From NCBI GenBank assembly GCA_017399175.1, contig JAFQEE010000043.1:70021-134020 (forward strand): DNA of 64,000 nt, in the 5' to 3' direction. This stretch comes from Clostridia bacterium (GTDB lineage Bacteria > Bacillota > Clostridia > Oscillospirales > Acutalibacteraceae). Below the pieces are notes generated by a model. The model was given only the letters and a program-made list of their open reading frames with translations. It was not told where the DNA came from and did no database searches. Position 1 is the stretch's first letter; every line of letters starts with the position of its first letter. The position numbers and the translations under genes were made by a program. Below, one piece after another: positions 6,490 through 15,559 of this stretch.

Positions 6490-9096
6490 ATGGCACTTTC
6501 ACCAATGATGCAACAATATTTCCAAATAAAACAGAATTACGAAGACACCATATTGATGTTTCGTCTTGGTGACTTTTACGAAATGTTCTTTGACGATGCA
6601 AAAACTGCGTCAAAAGAGCTTGAACTTGTACTCACAGGCCGTGATTGTGGTGAGGCTGAAAGAGCACCTATGTGCGGTGTACCTTTCCATAGTGCTGACG
6701 GATATATTGCAAGACTTGTGTCAAAAGGATACAAAGTAGCAATCTGTGAACAGATGGAAGACCCCGCAAGTGCAAAAGGCATTGTTAAGCGTGATGTTAT
6801 CCGCGTTATAACACCGGGTACTGTTATTGAAAGTTCAATGCTTGATGAATCAAAGAATAATTATCTTGCTTCTGTTTGTGCATCAAACGGAAAAGTCGGT
6901 ATGTGCTTTATCGATATTTCAACAGGCGAAGTCAATTTAACAGAATTTTCAGAAAATGTTGAACAAAGAGTTATTAATGAAATGGGAAGATATCTTCCGA
7001 CCGAAATTATTCTCAATAAAGAGGTTGTTTCATTTAATTCTCTTTCTGATTTCATATCCAAAAAACTTGAAGCGTCTGTTGAGCTATTGATTGATGAATT
7101 TGAGTTCGCGAATGCAGAAAATTTATGTAAAGAGCATTTTGCTACTAATGATTTAGGTACAATTTCACTTAATCAGCGCGAAACTGCAGTCTGTGCATTG
7201 GGTGCAGCGCTTTCGTATCTTCGCTCAACACAAAAGCGTGACCTTGAAAATATTAAAAATGTGAATTTCTATACGGATGCAAAGCTTATGAGCCTTGGTA
7301 TTTCAGCAATCCGTAACCTTGAACTCCTTGAAACAATGCGTGACAGAGACAGAAAGGGTTCACTTCTCTGGGTGCTTGATAAAACTAAAACTGCAATGGG
7401 TAAGCGAATGCTTCGTTCTTTTATCGAGCGACCGCTTTATGATTGTGCAGAAATTTCAAAACGACTTAATGCAGTTGACGAACTTTATAAAAATACAGAA
7501 CTTCTTGAGGGCGAAACAGAACTTTTGGTGGGTGTTTACGATATGGAACGCCTTATGACAAGAGTTGTGTATAATACAGCAAATGCCAAGGAACTTTTGT
7601 CCCTTAAAACAACTCTCGAAAAGTTACCTGAACTTAAAAACAACCTTAAAAATGCAAACTGCAATCTTCTTAAATCAATTTATGAAGAAATTGATGTTCT
7701 CGATGATGTGTGCTCGCTTATTGAAGTTGCAATTAAGGAAGATGCACCATTTTCAGTTCGCGAGGGTGGAATGATTAAAGACGGTTTCAATAAAGAACTT
7801 GACGAACTTCGCGACATTGTAAATGGCGGTAAGAGTGTTCTTGCAAAACTTGAAGCAGACGAGCAGGAAAAAACAGGTATCAAAAAACTTAAAATCGGTT
7901 ACAACAAGGTTTTCGGTTATTACTTTGAAGTCCTTAACTCATATAAAGAGTTAGTACCTGATACATACATAAGAAAACAAACACTTTCAAACTGTGAAAG
8001 ATATATAACGGAAGAACTCAAAACTCTTGAAACGCGAGTTCTTGGTGCACAGGAAAGAATTGTTGGTCTTGAATATGAGATTTTCAATTCAATCCGCAAG
8101 AAAATCGCAGGTGAGTATCTCCGTACACAAAGAACTGCCCATGCAGTAGCACTTCTTGATGTTCTCTGTTCATTCGCAACGGTTTCACTCAAAAACAACT
8201 ACACAAGACCTGACATCAACGATAAAGGTATCGTTAGAATAAATGAAGGCAGACATCCTGTTGTAGAAAGCTTACAGAAAAAGACAATGTTCGTACCGAA
8301 TGACACATTACTTGACTGTGAAGACAACCGAATGGCAGTAATCACAGGCCCTAATATGGCCGGTAAGTCAACATATATGCGACAGATTGCCATTATTGTT
8401 CTTATGGCACAAATGGGTTGCTTTGTCCCTGCAAAATCAGCGGATATCGGCATTGTTGACAGTATTTTCACCCGTGTTGGTGCATCTGATGATTTGGCAT
8501 CTGGACAGTCAACATTTATGGTTGAAATGAATGAGGTTTCCGAAATTCTTAAATATGCTACAAAGAACAGCCTTATTATCCTTGACGAAATCGGTCGCGG
8601 TACATCAACCTTTGACGGTATGAGTATTGCCCGTTCAGTTGTTGAGCATATTGCTGATAAAAAACGAATCGGTGCAAAAACACTTTTCGCAACTCATTAT
8701 CACGAATTGTCCGAGCTTGAAGGTACGGTCAGCGGTGTTAAAAATTATAATATCGCAGTAAAAAAACGCGGTGACGATATAACATTTCTTCGCCGTATTG
8801 TTCGTGGCGGTGCTGACGGCTCATACGGTATCGAGGTCGCAAAACTTGCAGGTGTACCTGATAATGTAATCAAACGAGCAAAGGCAATCCTCAAAACTCT
8901 TGAGGATAACGATTTGATGAAACCAAAAATGGTTGCTGATATCGTGGAAGAAAAAGAGCCTGAAATCCAGATGTCCTTTGAATCAAATTCAAGGGAATAC
9001 ATAATGGACAGACTCCGCACAGTTGATATAAACACATTAACACCAATCGAAGCAATGGCACTCCTCTACGAACTCATCGACAAAGCAAAAAATTAA
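6490..9096 (+). CDS. mutS: DNA mismatch repair ATPase MutS
   Basis: MutS recognises mismatches and recruits MutL. The 868-residue protein is full length. The mismatch-wedge motif Phe29-Tyr30-Glu31 lies in GDFYEMF. The connector, core and clamp domains follow. The ATPase has Walker A GPNMAGKST near residue 620, Walker B LIILDEIGRGTSTFDG and FATHYHEL. The last 50 residues give the usual helix-turn-helix dimerisation end. AAGGAA upstream supports the ATG. mutL lies 2.4 kb downstream, separated by small accessory genes rather than adjoining as in many Firmicutes. Confidence 0.97.
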   Translation: MALSPMMQQYFQIKQNYEDTILMFRLGDFYEMFFDDAKTASKELELVLTGRDCGEAERAPMCGVPFHSADGYIARLVSKGYKVAICEQMEDPASAKGIVKRDVIRVITPGTVIESSMLDESKNNYLASVCASNGKVGMCFIDISTGEVNLTEFSENVEQRVINEMGRYLPTEIILNKEVVSFNSLSDFISKKLEASVELLIDEFEFANAENLCKEHFATNDLGTISLNQRETAVCALGAALSYLRSTQKRDLENIKNVNFYTDAKLMSLGISAIRNLELLETMRDRDRKGSLLWVLDKTKTAMGKRMLRSFIERPLYDCAEISKRLNAVDELYKNTELLEGETELLVGVYDMERLMTRVVYNTANAKELLSLKTTLEKLPELKNNLKNANCNLLKSIYEEIDVLDDVCSLIEVAIKEDAPFSVREGGMIKDGFNKELDELRDIVNGGKSVLAKLEADEQEKTGIKKLKIGYNKVFGYYFEVLNSYKELVPDTYIRKQTLSNCERYITEELKTLETRVLGAQERIVGLEYEIFNSIRKKIAGEYLRTQRTAHAVALLDVLCSFATVSLKNNYTRPDINDKGIVRINEGRHPVVESLQKKTMFVPNDTLLDCEDNRMAVITGPNMAGKSTYMRQIAIIVLMAQMGCFVPAKSADIGIVDSIFTRVGASDDLASGQSTFMVEMNEVSEILKYATKNSLIILDEIGRGTSTFDGMSIARSVVEHIADKKRIGAKTLFATHYHELSELEGTVSGVKNYNIAVKKRGDDITFLRRIVRGGADGSYGIEVAKLAGVPDNVIKRAKAILKTLEDNDLMKPKMVADIVEEKEPEIQMSFESNSREYIMDRLRTVDINTLTPIEAMALLYELIDKAKN

Positions 9097-9126
9097 TTCG
9101 AAATGCGTAATTCGTAATTCGGAATT

Positions 9127-9235
9127 GTAGGGGACGACGACTCGGCGTCCCGTTTCGCAAAACCGCGTAGTGGCTCTTGGCGCCCCTGAAAGGGGAGCTG
9201 TCTGCGAAGCAGACTGAGGGGTTTTCCACGCCTGC
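9127..9235. repeat. Nested intergenic repeats
   Basis: 9127-9152 is a GTAGGGG-palindrome-CCCG module. A GCGTAGTGGC...CCACGCCTGC module is split into 9165-9174 and 9226-9235 with a double-hairpin repeat (9181-9221, second stem GTCTGC/GCAGAC) between the halves. AATTCGTAATTCGG-type repeats at 9095-9126 precede them. Confidence 0.75.
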
Positions 9236-9266
9236 GTATAAATAAAAAATGATAGGAGCATGGACA

Positions 9267-9455
9267 ATGAAAAAAATGAACGAATACACACTTGGAATAA
9301 TCTTTTCCATAGTCGGCATTATCGCAAGTATCGCAATCATAATCCTAAAAATTACAAGCAAAGATAATATTACAGTAGGCATTGTCTTGCTAATTGCCTG
9401 TGCCCTCTCACTAATCGTAAACATTAAACAAAAAAACAACAAAAAAGCAGAATAA
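9267..9455 (+). CDS. Small two-pass membrane protein
   Basis: This 62-residue protein has a short basic start, a hydrophobic span (about residues 7-28, LGIIFSIVGIIASIAIIIL), a short polar loop, a second span (about 35-53) and a Lys-rich end. AGGAG eight bases before ATG 9267 decides the start over an in-frame ATG at 9249. I do not recognise a family. It is isolated between repeat clusters in the mutS-mutL gap. Confidence 0.6.
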   Translation: MKKMNEYTLGIIFSIVGIIASIAIIILKITSKDNITVGIVLLIACALSLIVNIKQKNNKKAE

Positions 9456-9479
9456 TCGTATTAACTCTCTTGTCAACGC

Positions 9480-9505
9480 GTAGGGACAGACATCCTTGTC
9501 TGTCC
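9480..9505. repeat. GTAGGG-palindrome-CCG module
   Basis: A palindrome (GACAGACA TCC TTGTCTGTC type) is flanked by GTAGG and CCG. The same module occurs at 28297-28323. Confidence 0.65.
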
Positions 9506-9582
9506 GTGAACATTGAAATACTGTAACTGGTGGAGGGATTCACCCACTTCTACATACAATTCACAACAATGGAGAAAAAACT

Positions 9583-9912
9583 ATGGCACATCACGAATTC
9601 GGAATTATGCAAACACCTCCTCAAAATGGACAACGATATGATGAGTACGAACCCGATAAATACGATTGTATTTCTGTCAATGATGACTACATAGAGAATA
9701 TTGTTGAAAAATTTAATGACATTGATTTCTATTGGCATACACTTGATGTTTCGGGAAAAGGCATCGCATATTGTGGAATTACACTTATCCCACCATCATC
9801 AATGCAACAGTTTATTGCAGTAATTGAAAACATACCCGAATTACACCAATTAAAAGAACTTTTAGCACAAGCACTCAACGAAAACAAATGGGTAATCCAT
9901 TTTGGTATATAA
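9583..9912 (+). CDS. Conserved-looking hypothetical protein, 109 residues
   Basis: I do not recognise this protein. It is soluble and acidic, opens with MAHHEFGIMQTPP and has several aromatic residues (DIDFYWHTLD). GGAG eight bases before the ATG supports translation, and codon use is ordinary for the window. It has no signal peptide or membrane span. It sits alone between repeat clusters, so it is probably transcribed on its own or read through from upstream. Confidence 0.6.
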   Translation: MAHHEFGIMQTPPQNGQRYDEYEPDKYDCISVNDDYIENIVEKFNDIDFYWHTLDVSGKGIAYCGITLIPPSSMQQFIAVIENIPELHQLKELLAQALNENKWVIHFGI

Positions 9913-9916
9913 TTTC

Positions 9917-10031
9917 GTAGGGGACGACGACTCGGCGTCCCGTTCCGCAAAACCGCGTAGTGATAGTACAGCATCCCTTGTTAAAGGGAGGGGGACCACC
10001 GAAGGTGGTGGAGGGATTCAACCACGCCTGC
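9917..10031. repeat. Nested intergenic repeats, second case
   Basis: 9917-9942 repeats the palindrome seen at 9127. A GCGTAGTG (9955) ... CCACGCCTGC (10022-10031) module is split by a double-hairpin copy at 9972-10018 with second stem ACCACC/GGTGGT. The arrangement is the same as at 9165-9235. Confidence 0.7.
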
Positions 10032-10049
10032 ATTATATGGAGAAATTAA

Positions 10050-10460
10050 ATGAAAAAATATGAATTAAATGATATTGATAAAAAATTAATTGATATCGGT
10101 CTTAAAGTATTAAGTGAAAATTTTGACGACGGTGTCTATAATCATACAGTCGGTTGTGCAATACTTTGTAAAAACGGCAACATTTATAAAGGTGTAAATT
10201 GTGATGGTTTACACGGTTCTTGTGCCGAATATATCACAATGGGAATTGCAATTTCAGCAGGTGAACGAGATTTTGATACAATCGTAGCTGTACACGAAAA
10301 ACACTTGAATGGCGTTATATCACCCTGTGGTAATTGCAGACAAATGTTGCTTTCCTATTGCCCTGATATAAAGGTAATCGTAAATGATGAAAATGGAAAT
10401 CTCATAAAAGTTAAAGCAAAAGATTTATTACCTTTTGCTTGGCAACCGTCAACTTATTAG
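10050..10460 (+). CDS. Cytidine/blasticidin-S deaminase-like enzyme
   Basis: The 136-residue protein has the zinc-site pair of the cytidine deaminase family: Cys-Ala-Glu in HGSCAEY (Glu as proton shuttle) and PCGNCRQ. Its length equals that of tetrameric cytidine deaminases. The region around ISPCGNCRQMLLSYCPDIKVIV is also typical of blasticidin-S-deaminase-like members, so cytidine itself may not be the substrate. AGGAG-like GGAG lies before the ATG. It lies in the repeat-rich islet between mutS and mutL and has no nucleoside-metabolism neighbours. Confidence 0.75.
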   Translation: MKKYELNDIDKKLIDIGLKVLSENFDDGVYNHTVGCAILCKNGNIYKGVNCDGLHGSCAEYITMGIAISAGERDFDTIVAVHEKHLNGVISPCGNCRQMLLSYCPDIKVIVNDENGNLIKVKAKDLLPFAWQPSTY

Positions 10461-10476
10461 TTGTATGACTTTCCTT

Positions 10477-10607
10477 GGCTCCCTCTGACGAGGGAGCTGT
10501 CAACGAAGTTGACTGAGGGAGAGATATTTTATAATTCAATTTCATATTATTTATCTCTCCCTCCGTCTTTTGCTACGCAAAATCCACCTCCCTCGTCAGA
10601 GGGAGGC
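10477..10607. repeat. Two double-hairpin repeats in opposite orientation
   Basis: 10477-10523 (second stem GTCAAC/GTTGAC) and 10555-10607 (inverted, second stem ATTTTGC/GCAAAAG type) face each other around a 30-base AT-rich spacer, giving a large inverted repeat. Confidence 0.75.
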
Positions 10608-10650
10608 AATAAAGAATATATCATTTTAATTTGAAAGGAATAATCTAAAT

Positions 10651-11502
10651 ATGGGATGCTGGGGAATGGGTATTACCCAAACTGATGAGTATTGTGAAAT
10701 TTATGAAAGATTTATGGAAGAATACAATGAAGGCAAACCTTTAAGCGATATAAAACAAGACATATTAGATGAATATTTAGAAGAATTCGACGAAAATGAT
10801 GGAGTTCTTCATGATGTCTATTTTGCTCTTGGAAAAGCTGAATGGATGTGTGGTGGTATTTCTGATGATGTACTTGAAAAAATTACACACATTATAAGTT
10901 TCGGTGCAAATATTGAGTTTTACAGAGAACTTGAAACAAATGAAAATGATTTGAAAGTGCGTCAAAAAAATCTTGAAAAATTCTTAAAGACTATTTCTAC
11001 ACCAAGAGAAAAAACAAAAAAACGAAAAACACCAACTGAAAAATATGCTAAGGTTGAAAAACCTAAACTTCCAAAATTTAAATGTGGAGATATTTTTGCA
11101 TACAAAGTTGATGAAAAGTATAGAGTGATTTGTTTTATAACTCGTGGAAGATTTTGTACAACATACGCATCATTTTGTTATGCGTGGGCTAAATTATATG
11201 AGAATATGCCCACGATAAACGATTTGAAAAACGATTATATAGTTCCACTTGGATATTTCACAATAGAATCTTTTCCTAATATGGAAAAATTAACTTATAT
11301 TGATAATTATCCTGATATGTTAAATTTGGATTTGACATATCCAAAAATTCTTCATAGACCATGGAAAGCATCAACATTTACAATTGCTAATGAAGAAAAT
11401 TTATTGCAACATTACTCATTAGATTTGTGTGCTAAATTGAGTGATTGTTTGAAAAAAATAGATGAATTAAAAAAATGTAGTATCTCAAAATTTGATATGT
11501 AA
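10651..11502 (+). CDS. Two-domain protein, DUF4259-like N-terminus and Imm26-like C-terminus
   Basis: The 283-residue protein opens with MGCWGMGI, the signature form MGxWGxGI of DUF4259-type proteins, and stays acidic for about 110 residues. A Lys/Thr-rich linker (about 115-135) leads to a second domain beginning FKCGDIFAYKVDEKYRVICF, which resembles the start of Imm26-type immunity domains. These assignments are by eye and tentative. AAAGGAA lies before the ATG. The gene is AT-richer than the neighbouring repair genes and lies in the mutS-mutL islet. A role in self-protection is possible, but no toxin gene is visible nearby. Confidence 0.55.
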   Translation: MGCWGMGITQTDEYCEIYERFMEEYNEGKPLSDIKQDILDEYLEEFDENDGVLHDVYFALGKAEWMCGGISDDVLEKITHIISFGANIEFYRELETNENDLKVRQKNLEKFLKTISTPREKTKKRKTPTEKYAKVEKPKLPKFKCGDIFAYKVDEKYRVICFITRGRFCTTYASFCYAWAKLYENMPTINDLKNDYIVPLGYFTIESFPNMEKLTYIDNYPDMLNLDLTYPKILHRPWKASTFTIANEENLLQHYSLDLCAKLSDCLKKIDELKKCSISKFDM

Positions 11503-11529
11503 TTCTGCATTTATAAGAGGTGAACATCA

Positions 11530-13374
11530 ATGGCAAAAATTAATAAACTCCCAAAACATATGGCTGATTTAATCGCAGCGGGTGAGGTGGTTGAACGCCC
11601 TGCATCCGTTGTAAAAGAACTTATGGAAAATGCCGTTGATGCCGGTGCTACTTCCATAACTGTCGAAATTCAGCACGGTGGAATTTCATATATCCGTGTT
11701 ACTGATGATGGTTGCGGTATTGAACGAGATGATGTTAAAACTGCATTCGTAAGCCATGCCACAAGTAAAATCAAAACTGCCGAAGACCTTAATACAATAT
11801 TGACTTTAGGTTTTCGCGGTGAGGCATTACCGTCAATTGCAGCAGTTTCAAAGGTGAATATGATTACAAAAACTGCCGACGAAGAAATGGGTACAACCCT
11901 TTCAATCGAAGGCGGGATTATAACCGATTTTTCTGATGCAGGTTGTGCTGTGGGTACAACTATGATTGTCCGTGAACTTTTTTATAACACTCCTGCACGA
12001 ATGAAATTTCTTAAAAAAGATGTGAGCGAGGGTAATTTCGTAGCCGCTGCAGTTGAAAAACTCGCACTTTCTCACCCTGAAATCAGTATCCGTTTTATCC
12101 GTGATGGTAAACAAGTATTCACAACTAACGGTGACGGAAACTTACAGAATGTATGTTTCTCTGCATTCGGCAAAGAGTTTGCAAACGGTCTTTTGAATGT
12201 AGATTCTGCTGTGGGTAATGTTTCGGTTACAGGTCTTGTAACACCACCATTTAACTGTCGTGGTTCACGCGGTATGCAGTATTTTTTCGTAAACGGAAGA
12301 AGTGTAAAAAACACTACGATTACGGCTGCATTTGAAAGTGCGTATAAAAACAGCGTAATGGTTGGCAAATTCCCCGGTGGTGTACTTTTTATCACATTAC
12401 CACCTGAACTTGTGGATGTTAATGTGCATCCGTCAAAAATTGAAGTCCGTTTTTCTGACGAACGCGCAATTTTTGATGCAGTTTATCATTCTGTAAAATC
12501 TGCACTCAACGAAAGCACAGCATTAAAACAAGCAGTATTACCTGAAAAGAAAAATGTTTTCAACGAGATTTTTGCAAAACCGCAACAGGAGTTTAAACAG
12601 ACAACAGTAGAAGAAAATATAGCATTCACAGAAAAGGTTTTAAAACCACTTTCTGAAACGACCTTTGTTGTAAATGATGTTAAAACAGAATATTCAGCAG
12701 ATGTTGATGATGACCCGTTCAACATTGAATTTCCTATTGCAAAGCCTGTTCAAAAACCTGTTGCCCAGCCGATTTCAGCACCAAAAACAGAAGAAATCAA
12801 GGCTGAAAGCACAATCCGTCTTATAGGTGAAGCATATAAAACATATATCCTTGTTGAGGTTGACGGAACTCTTTGTGTAATTGATAAACACGCAGCACAC
12901 GAAAGAATTCTCTTTAACAAACTCAAAAAGGAATCACAAAACAGTGGCAGTCAGATGCTTTTGGCACCTGTGACAGTTTCTCTTGGTAAAGAGGAATATG
13001 TAGCAGTAACCGAAAACCTTGAAATCATCGCAAAAGCAGGTTTTGAAATAGAAGATTTCGGTAACGGTACTGTAATTGTCCGCAGTTGTCCAATGGACTT
13101 GGAGGATTGCGAAATTGTACCCCTTATCGGTGAAATCGCAGAATACATAATTAAAAACCGTCGTGATATTACAAACGAGCATCTCGATTGGATTTATCAC
13201 AATGTTGCTTGCCGAAGTGCTATCAAAGCAGGGGACGAAAGCTCCGATTTGGAACTTTTAGCACTTGTAAAACAAGTCGTAAATGATAATGAAGTACGAT
13301 TCTGTCCTCATGGTCGTCCTGTGATGATAGAACTTTCAAAATATGAATTAGAAAAACAGTTTGGTAGAGTATAA
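11530..13374 (+). CDS. mutL: DNA mismatch repair protein MutL
   Basis: MutL couples mismatch recognition to strand incision. The N-terminal GHKL ATPase of this 614-residue protein shows Glu30 and Asn34 (VKELMENAVDAGA), DDGCGI and TLGFRGEALPSI. An unstructured linker runs from about 330 to 430. The C-terminal domain has ACRSAIKAGD and CPHGRP, zinc-site motifs of endonuclease MutLs. The endonuclease motif reads DKHAAHERILFN, where the family form DQHAxxExxxxE would have Gln and a final Glu, so it departs at two places. AAGAGGTG precedes the ATG. miaA starts one base after its stop. Confidence 0.95.
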   Translation: MAKINKLPKHMADLIAAGEVVERPASVVKELMENAVDAGATSITVEIQHGGISYIRVTDDGCGIERDDVKTAFVSHATSKIKTAEDLNTILTLGFRGEALPSIAAVSKVNMITKTADEEMGTTLSIEGGIITDFSDAGCAVGTTMIVRELFYNTPARMKFLKKDVSEGNFVAAAVEKLALSHPEISIRFIRDGKQVFTTNGDGNLQNVCFSAFGKEFANGLLNVDSAVGNVSVTGLVTPPFNCRGSRGMQYFFVNGRSVKNTTITAAFESAYKNSVMVGKFPGGVLFITLPPELVDVNVHPSKIEVRFSDERAIFDAVYHSVKSALNESTALKQAVLPEKKNVFNEIFAKPQQEFKQTTVEENIAFTEKVLKPLSETTFVVNDVKTEYSADVDDDPFNIEFPIAKPVQKPVAQPISAPKTEEIKAESTIRLIGEAYKTYILVEVDGTLCVIDKHAAHERILFNKLKKESQNSGSQMLLAPVTVSLGKEEYVAVTENLEIIAKAGFEIEDFGNGTVIVRSCPMDLEDCEIVPLIGEIAEYIIKNRRDITNEHLDWIYHNVACRSAIKAGDESSDLELLALVKQVVNDNEVRFCPHGRPVMIELSKYELEKQFGRV

Positions 13375-13375
13375 A

Positions 13376-14317
13376 ATGAAAAAAATACCCGTTATTGCAG
13401 TTGTTGGCCCTACAGCATCAGGAAAAACATCCTTGTCAATAGAAATCGCAAAGCATTTCGGCGGACAAGTTGTATCGGCTGACTCAATGCAGATTTATGA
13501 AAAAATGAATATTGCAACTGCAAAGCCAACTTTGGAAGAAATGCAGGGAATTCCTCATCATCTTATCGGTTTTCAGCCGATTTCTCAAAAGTTCAGCGTT
13601 GCAGAATATGTAAACCTTGCTAATAGTTGTATCGAAAAGATTCATAACGAGGGTGATATTCCCGTTGTTGCAGGTGGCACAGGTCTTTATATTGACTCAC
13701 TTCTTCAAAATATTCAGTTTTCAAAAGAAGAAAGCAACGAAGATATTCGTAAGGAGTTAACTGAACTTTTCGACGAAAAAGGTGCAGAATATATGCTCGG
13801 ATTGTTAAGTGAAATTGACCCTGAAACTGCTGAAAGATTGCACCTGAAAGACAAAAGCCGAATTATCCGTGCCCTTGAAATTTACAAACTTACAGGCAAA
13901 ACAATGACCGAGCAGAAAATTCTTTCCCGCGAAGAAGAATCTCCATTTGATGTCCTTTATATCGGCATAAATTATCGTGACAGAAATGTTTTGTATGACC
14001 GTATAAATTTACGAGTTGACATAATGCTTCAGAACGGACTCTTGGAAGAGGCAAAGGATTTTTATGACACATCTTCTGATACAACAGCCTGTCAGGCAAT
14101 CGGCTATAAGGAATTAGCACCGTATTTCAAAGGTGAAAAGGAACTTTCAGAATGTGTTGAAAAGTTAAAGCAGGAAACAAGACACTATGCAAAGCGTCAG
14201 CTTACATGGTTTAGAAAAAATGAAAACATTAACTGGATTTATCCCGATGATTATAGCAGTTCAAAGGAAATGTACGATTCAGTTTTTAGTATGGTAAATG
14301 AATTTTTAGGAGGATAG
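13376..14317 (+). CDS. miaA: tRNA dimethylallyltransferase MiaA
   Basis: MiaA transfers a dimethylallyl group to A37 of tRNAs, making the substrate of MiaB. The 313-residue protein has the P-loop GPTASGKT (residues 11-18), the DSMQIYEKMNIATAKP region and GGTGLYIDSLL. The ATG at 13376 is preferred over an in-frame TTG 15 bases earlier, giving a one-base gap after mutL; GGTAGAG inside the end of mutL serves as the binding site. miaB, mutS, mutL and miaA thus lie in the order known from other Firmicutes, apart from the inserted islet. Confidence 0.95.
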   Translation: MKKIPVIAVVGPTASGKTSLSIEIAKHFGGQVVSADSMQIYEKMNIATAKPTLEEMQGIPHHLIGFQPISQKFSVAEYVNLANSCIEKIHNEGDIPVVAGGTGLYIDSLLQNIQFSKEESNEDIRKELTELFDEKGAEYMLGLLSEIDPETAERLHLKDKSRIIRALEIYKLTGKTMTEQKILSREEESPFDVLYIGINYRDRNVLYDRINLRVDIMLQNGLLEEAKDFYDTSSDTTACQAIGYKELAPYFKGEKELSECVEKLKQETRHYAKRQLTWFRKNENINWIYPDDYSSSKEMYDSVFSMVNEFLGG

Positions 14318-14320
14318 TTT

Positions 14321-15559
14321 ATGGATTTTAAATTTGATAAATTAAACAAAAATCAAGTTAAATATATTGTCTTTACATTAATCGGATTATTCATAATCTT
14401 TTACTTTATTCATCAGGTTGTTCAGATGAATTCAGCACCTTATAAAACTGAAATCGCAGTAAAACGTGATATGCAAAGAGCAATATCAACAGAAGCCTTT
14501 GTCGTGCGTGACGAAACATATATCACAACAGATAACTCAGGCGGTACAGTTGTCTCAATTGCCGAGGACGGTAAAAGAGTTTCAAGCGGTGACGGTGTTG
14601 CAGTTGTATTCCCAACATCCGAAAGTGCAGCAGCATATGTGCGTATATACGAGCTCGAAAAAGAAATCGAATATTACAGTCAGCTTAAAAACCGTGTGGG
14701 TATAGGTACAAATGCACCTTCTTCTTACAGTAAGCTTATTGACGATGCCTGTATTGCTTTTATCTCTGCTTCAAGAGAAACTATCGGTAGTAACTTCGAT
14801 GAAAAATTAACTGATTTAAGAGATGCCATAACAGCGCGACAGTTGGCTGTGGGCGAGGAACTTTCAGTTGATGCAAAGATTGCAGAATTAGAGGCTGAAC
14901 TTCTCTCAATTAACAACAAAAGCCTTGATTACAAAACAATAGCATCGCCTAATTCAGGATATTATATCGGTTCTGCTGACGGATACGAAAATATCGTTGA
15001 TTACAATAAAGTCAGCGAAATGACCTGTAAGGAAATTGATGTTTTACTGAATGCCAAGAAACAGGAAGTACCTGCCAATGTAATGGGTAAACTTGTTGAC
15101 GAATTCGATTGGTATTTTGTCTGCACAATTCCTTATGATGAGTCAGGTGAACTTACAGTGGGAAAAACAGTCAGAGTTAATGTTCCTAACACATCAGTTG
15201 GAATTATTAACTGTACTGTTGTGAGCAAGGGTGACAAGGAAGAAGACAGTGTTGCAGTTGTCCTTAAATGCAATTTAATGAACCGTGATGTTGCAAATCT
15301 TCGTATTCACGATATTGAAATCATTGTCAGCGACTATGTTGGTATGAAAGTAAGTAACAAAGCCATTCGTGAGATTGAGGGTGAAAAGGGAGTATATGTT
15401 CAACGCGGTAACATTATACAATTCAGAAAAATCAATATTATTACTTCAACAGAAGACTATTCAATAGTTGAATGTGTAACTGATTCTTCTTATTTACAGC
15501 AATATGACAAGATTATTACGGAAGGAGTTGACCTTTATAATGGAAAAGTCGTTTCTTGA
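14321..15559 (+). CDS. HlyD-like membrane-anchored adaptor protein
   Basis: The 412-residue protein has one N-terminal membrane span (about residues 14-34, YIVFTLIGLFIIFYFIHQVV), then a biotinyl-lipoyl-like segment (GGTVVSIAEDGKRVSSGDGV), a helical stretch and beta-rich domains of the HlyD/membrane-fusion type. No ABC or RND partner is encoded nearby. It starts four bases after miaA and overlaps yggS by 20 bases, tying it to the division-gene run, so it may act in the envelope rather than in drug efflux. GGAGG before the ATG supports the start. Confidence 0.75.
   Translation: MDFKFDKLNKNQVKYIVFTLIGLFIIFYFIHQVVQMNSAPYKTEIAVKRDMQRAISTEAFVVRDETYITTDNSGGTVVSIAEDGKRVSSGDGVAVVFPTSESAAAYVRIYELEKEIEYYSQLKNRVGIGTNAPSSYSKLIDDACIAFISASRETIGSNFDEKLTDLRDAITARQLAVGEELSVDAKIAELEAELLSINNKSLDYKTIASPNSGYYIGSADGYENIVDYNKVSEMTCKEIDVLLNAKKQEVPANVMGKLVDEFDWYFVCTIPYDESGELTVGKTVRVNVPNTSVGIINCTVVSKGDKEEDSVAVVLKCNLMNRDVANLRIHDIEIIVSDYVGMKVSNKAIREIEGEKGVYVQRGNIIQFRKINIITSTEDYSIVECVTDSSYLQQYDKIITEGVDLYNGKVVS

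Noticed and set aside
9074..9442. 122-codon minus-strand frame after mutS
   Set aside because: It runs through repeat modules and opposite the small membrane protein gene, which has the better binding site.
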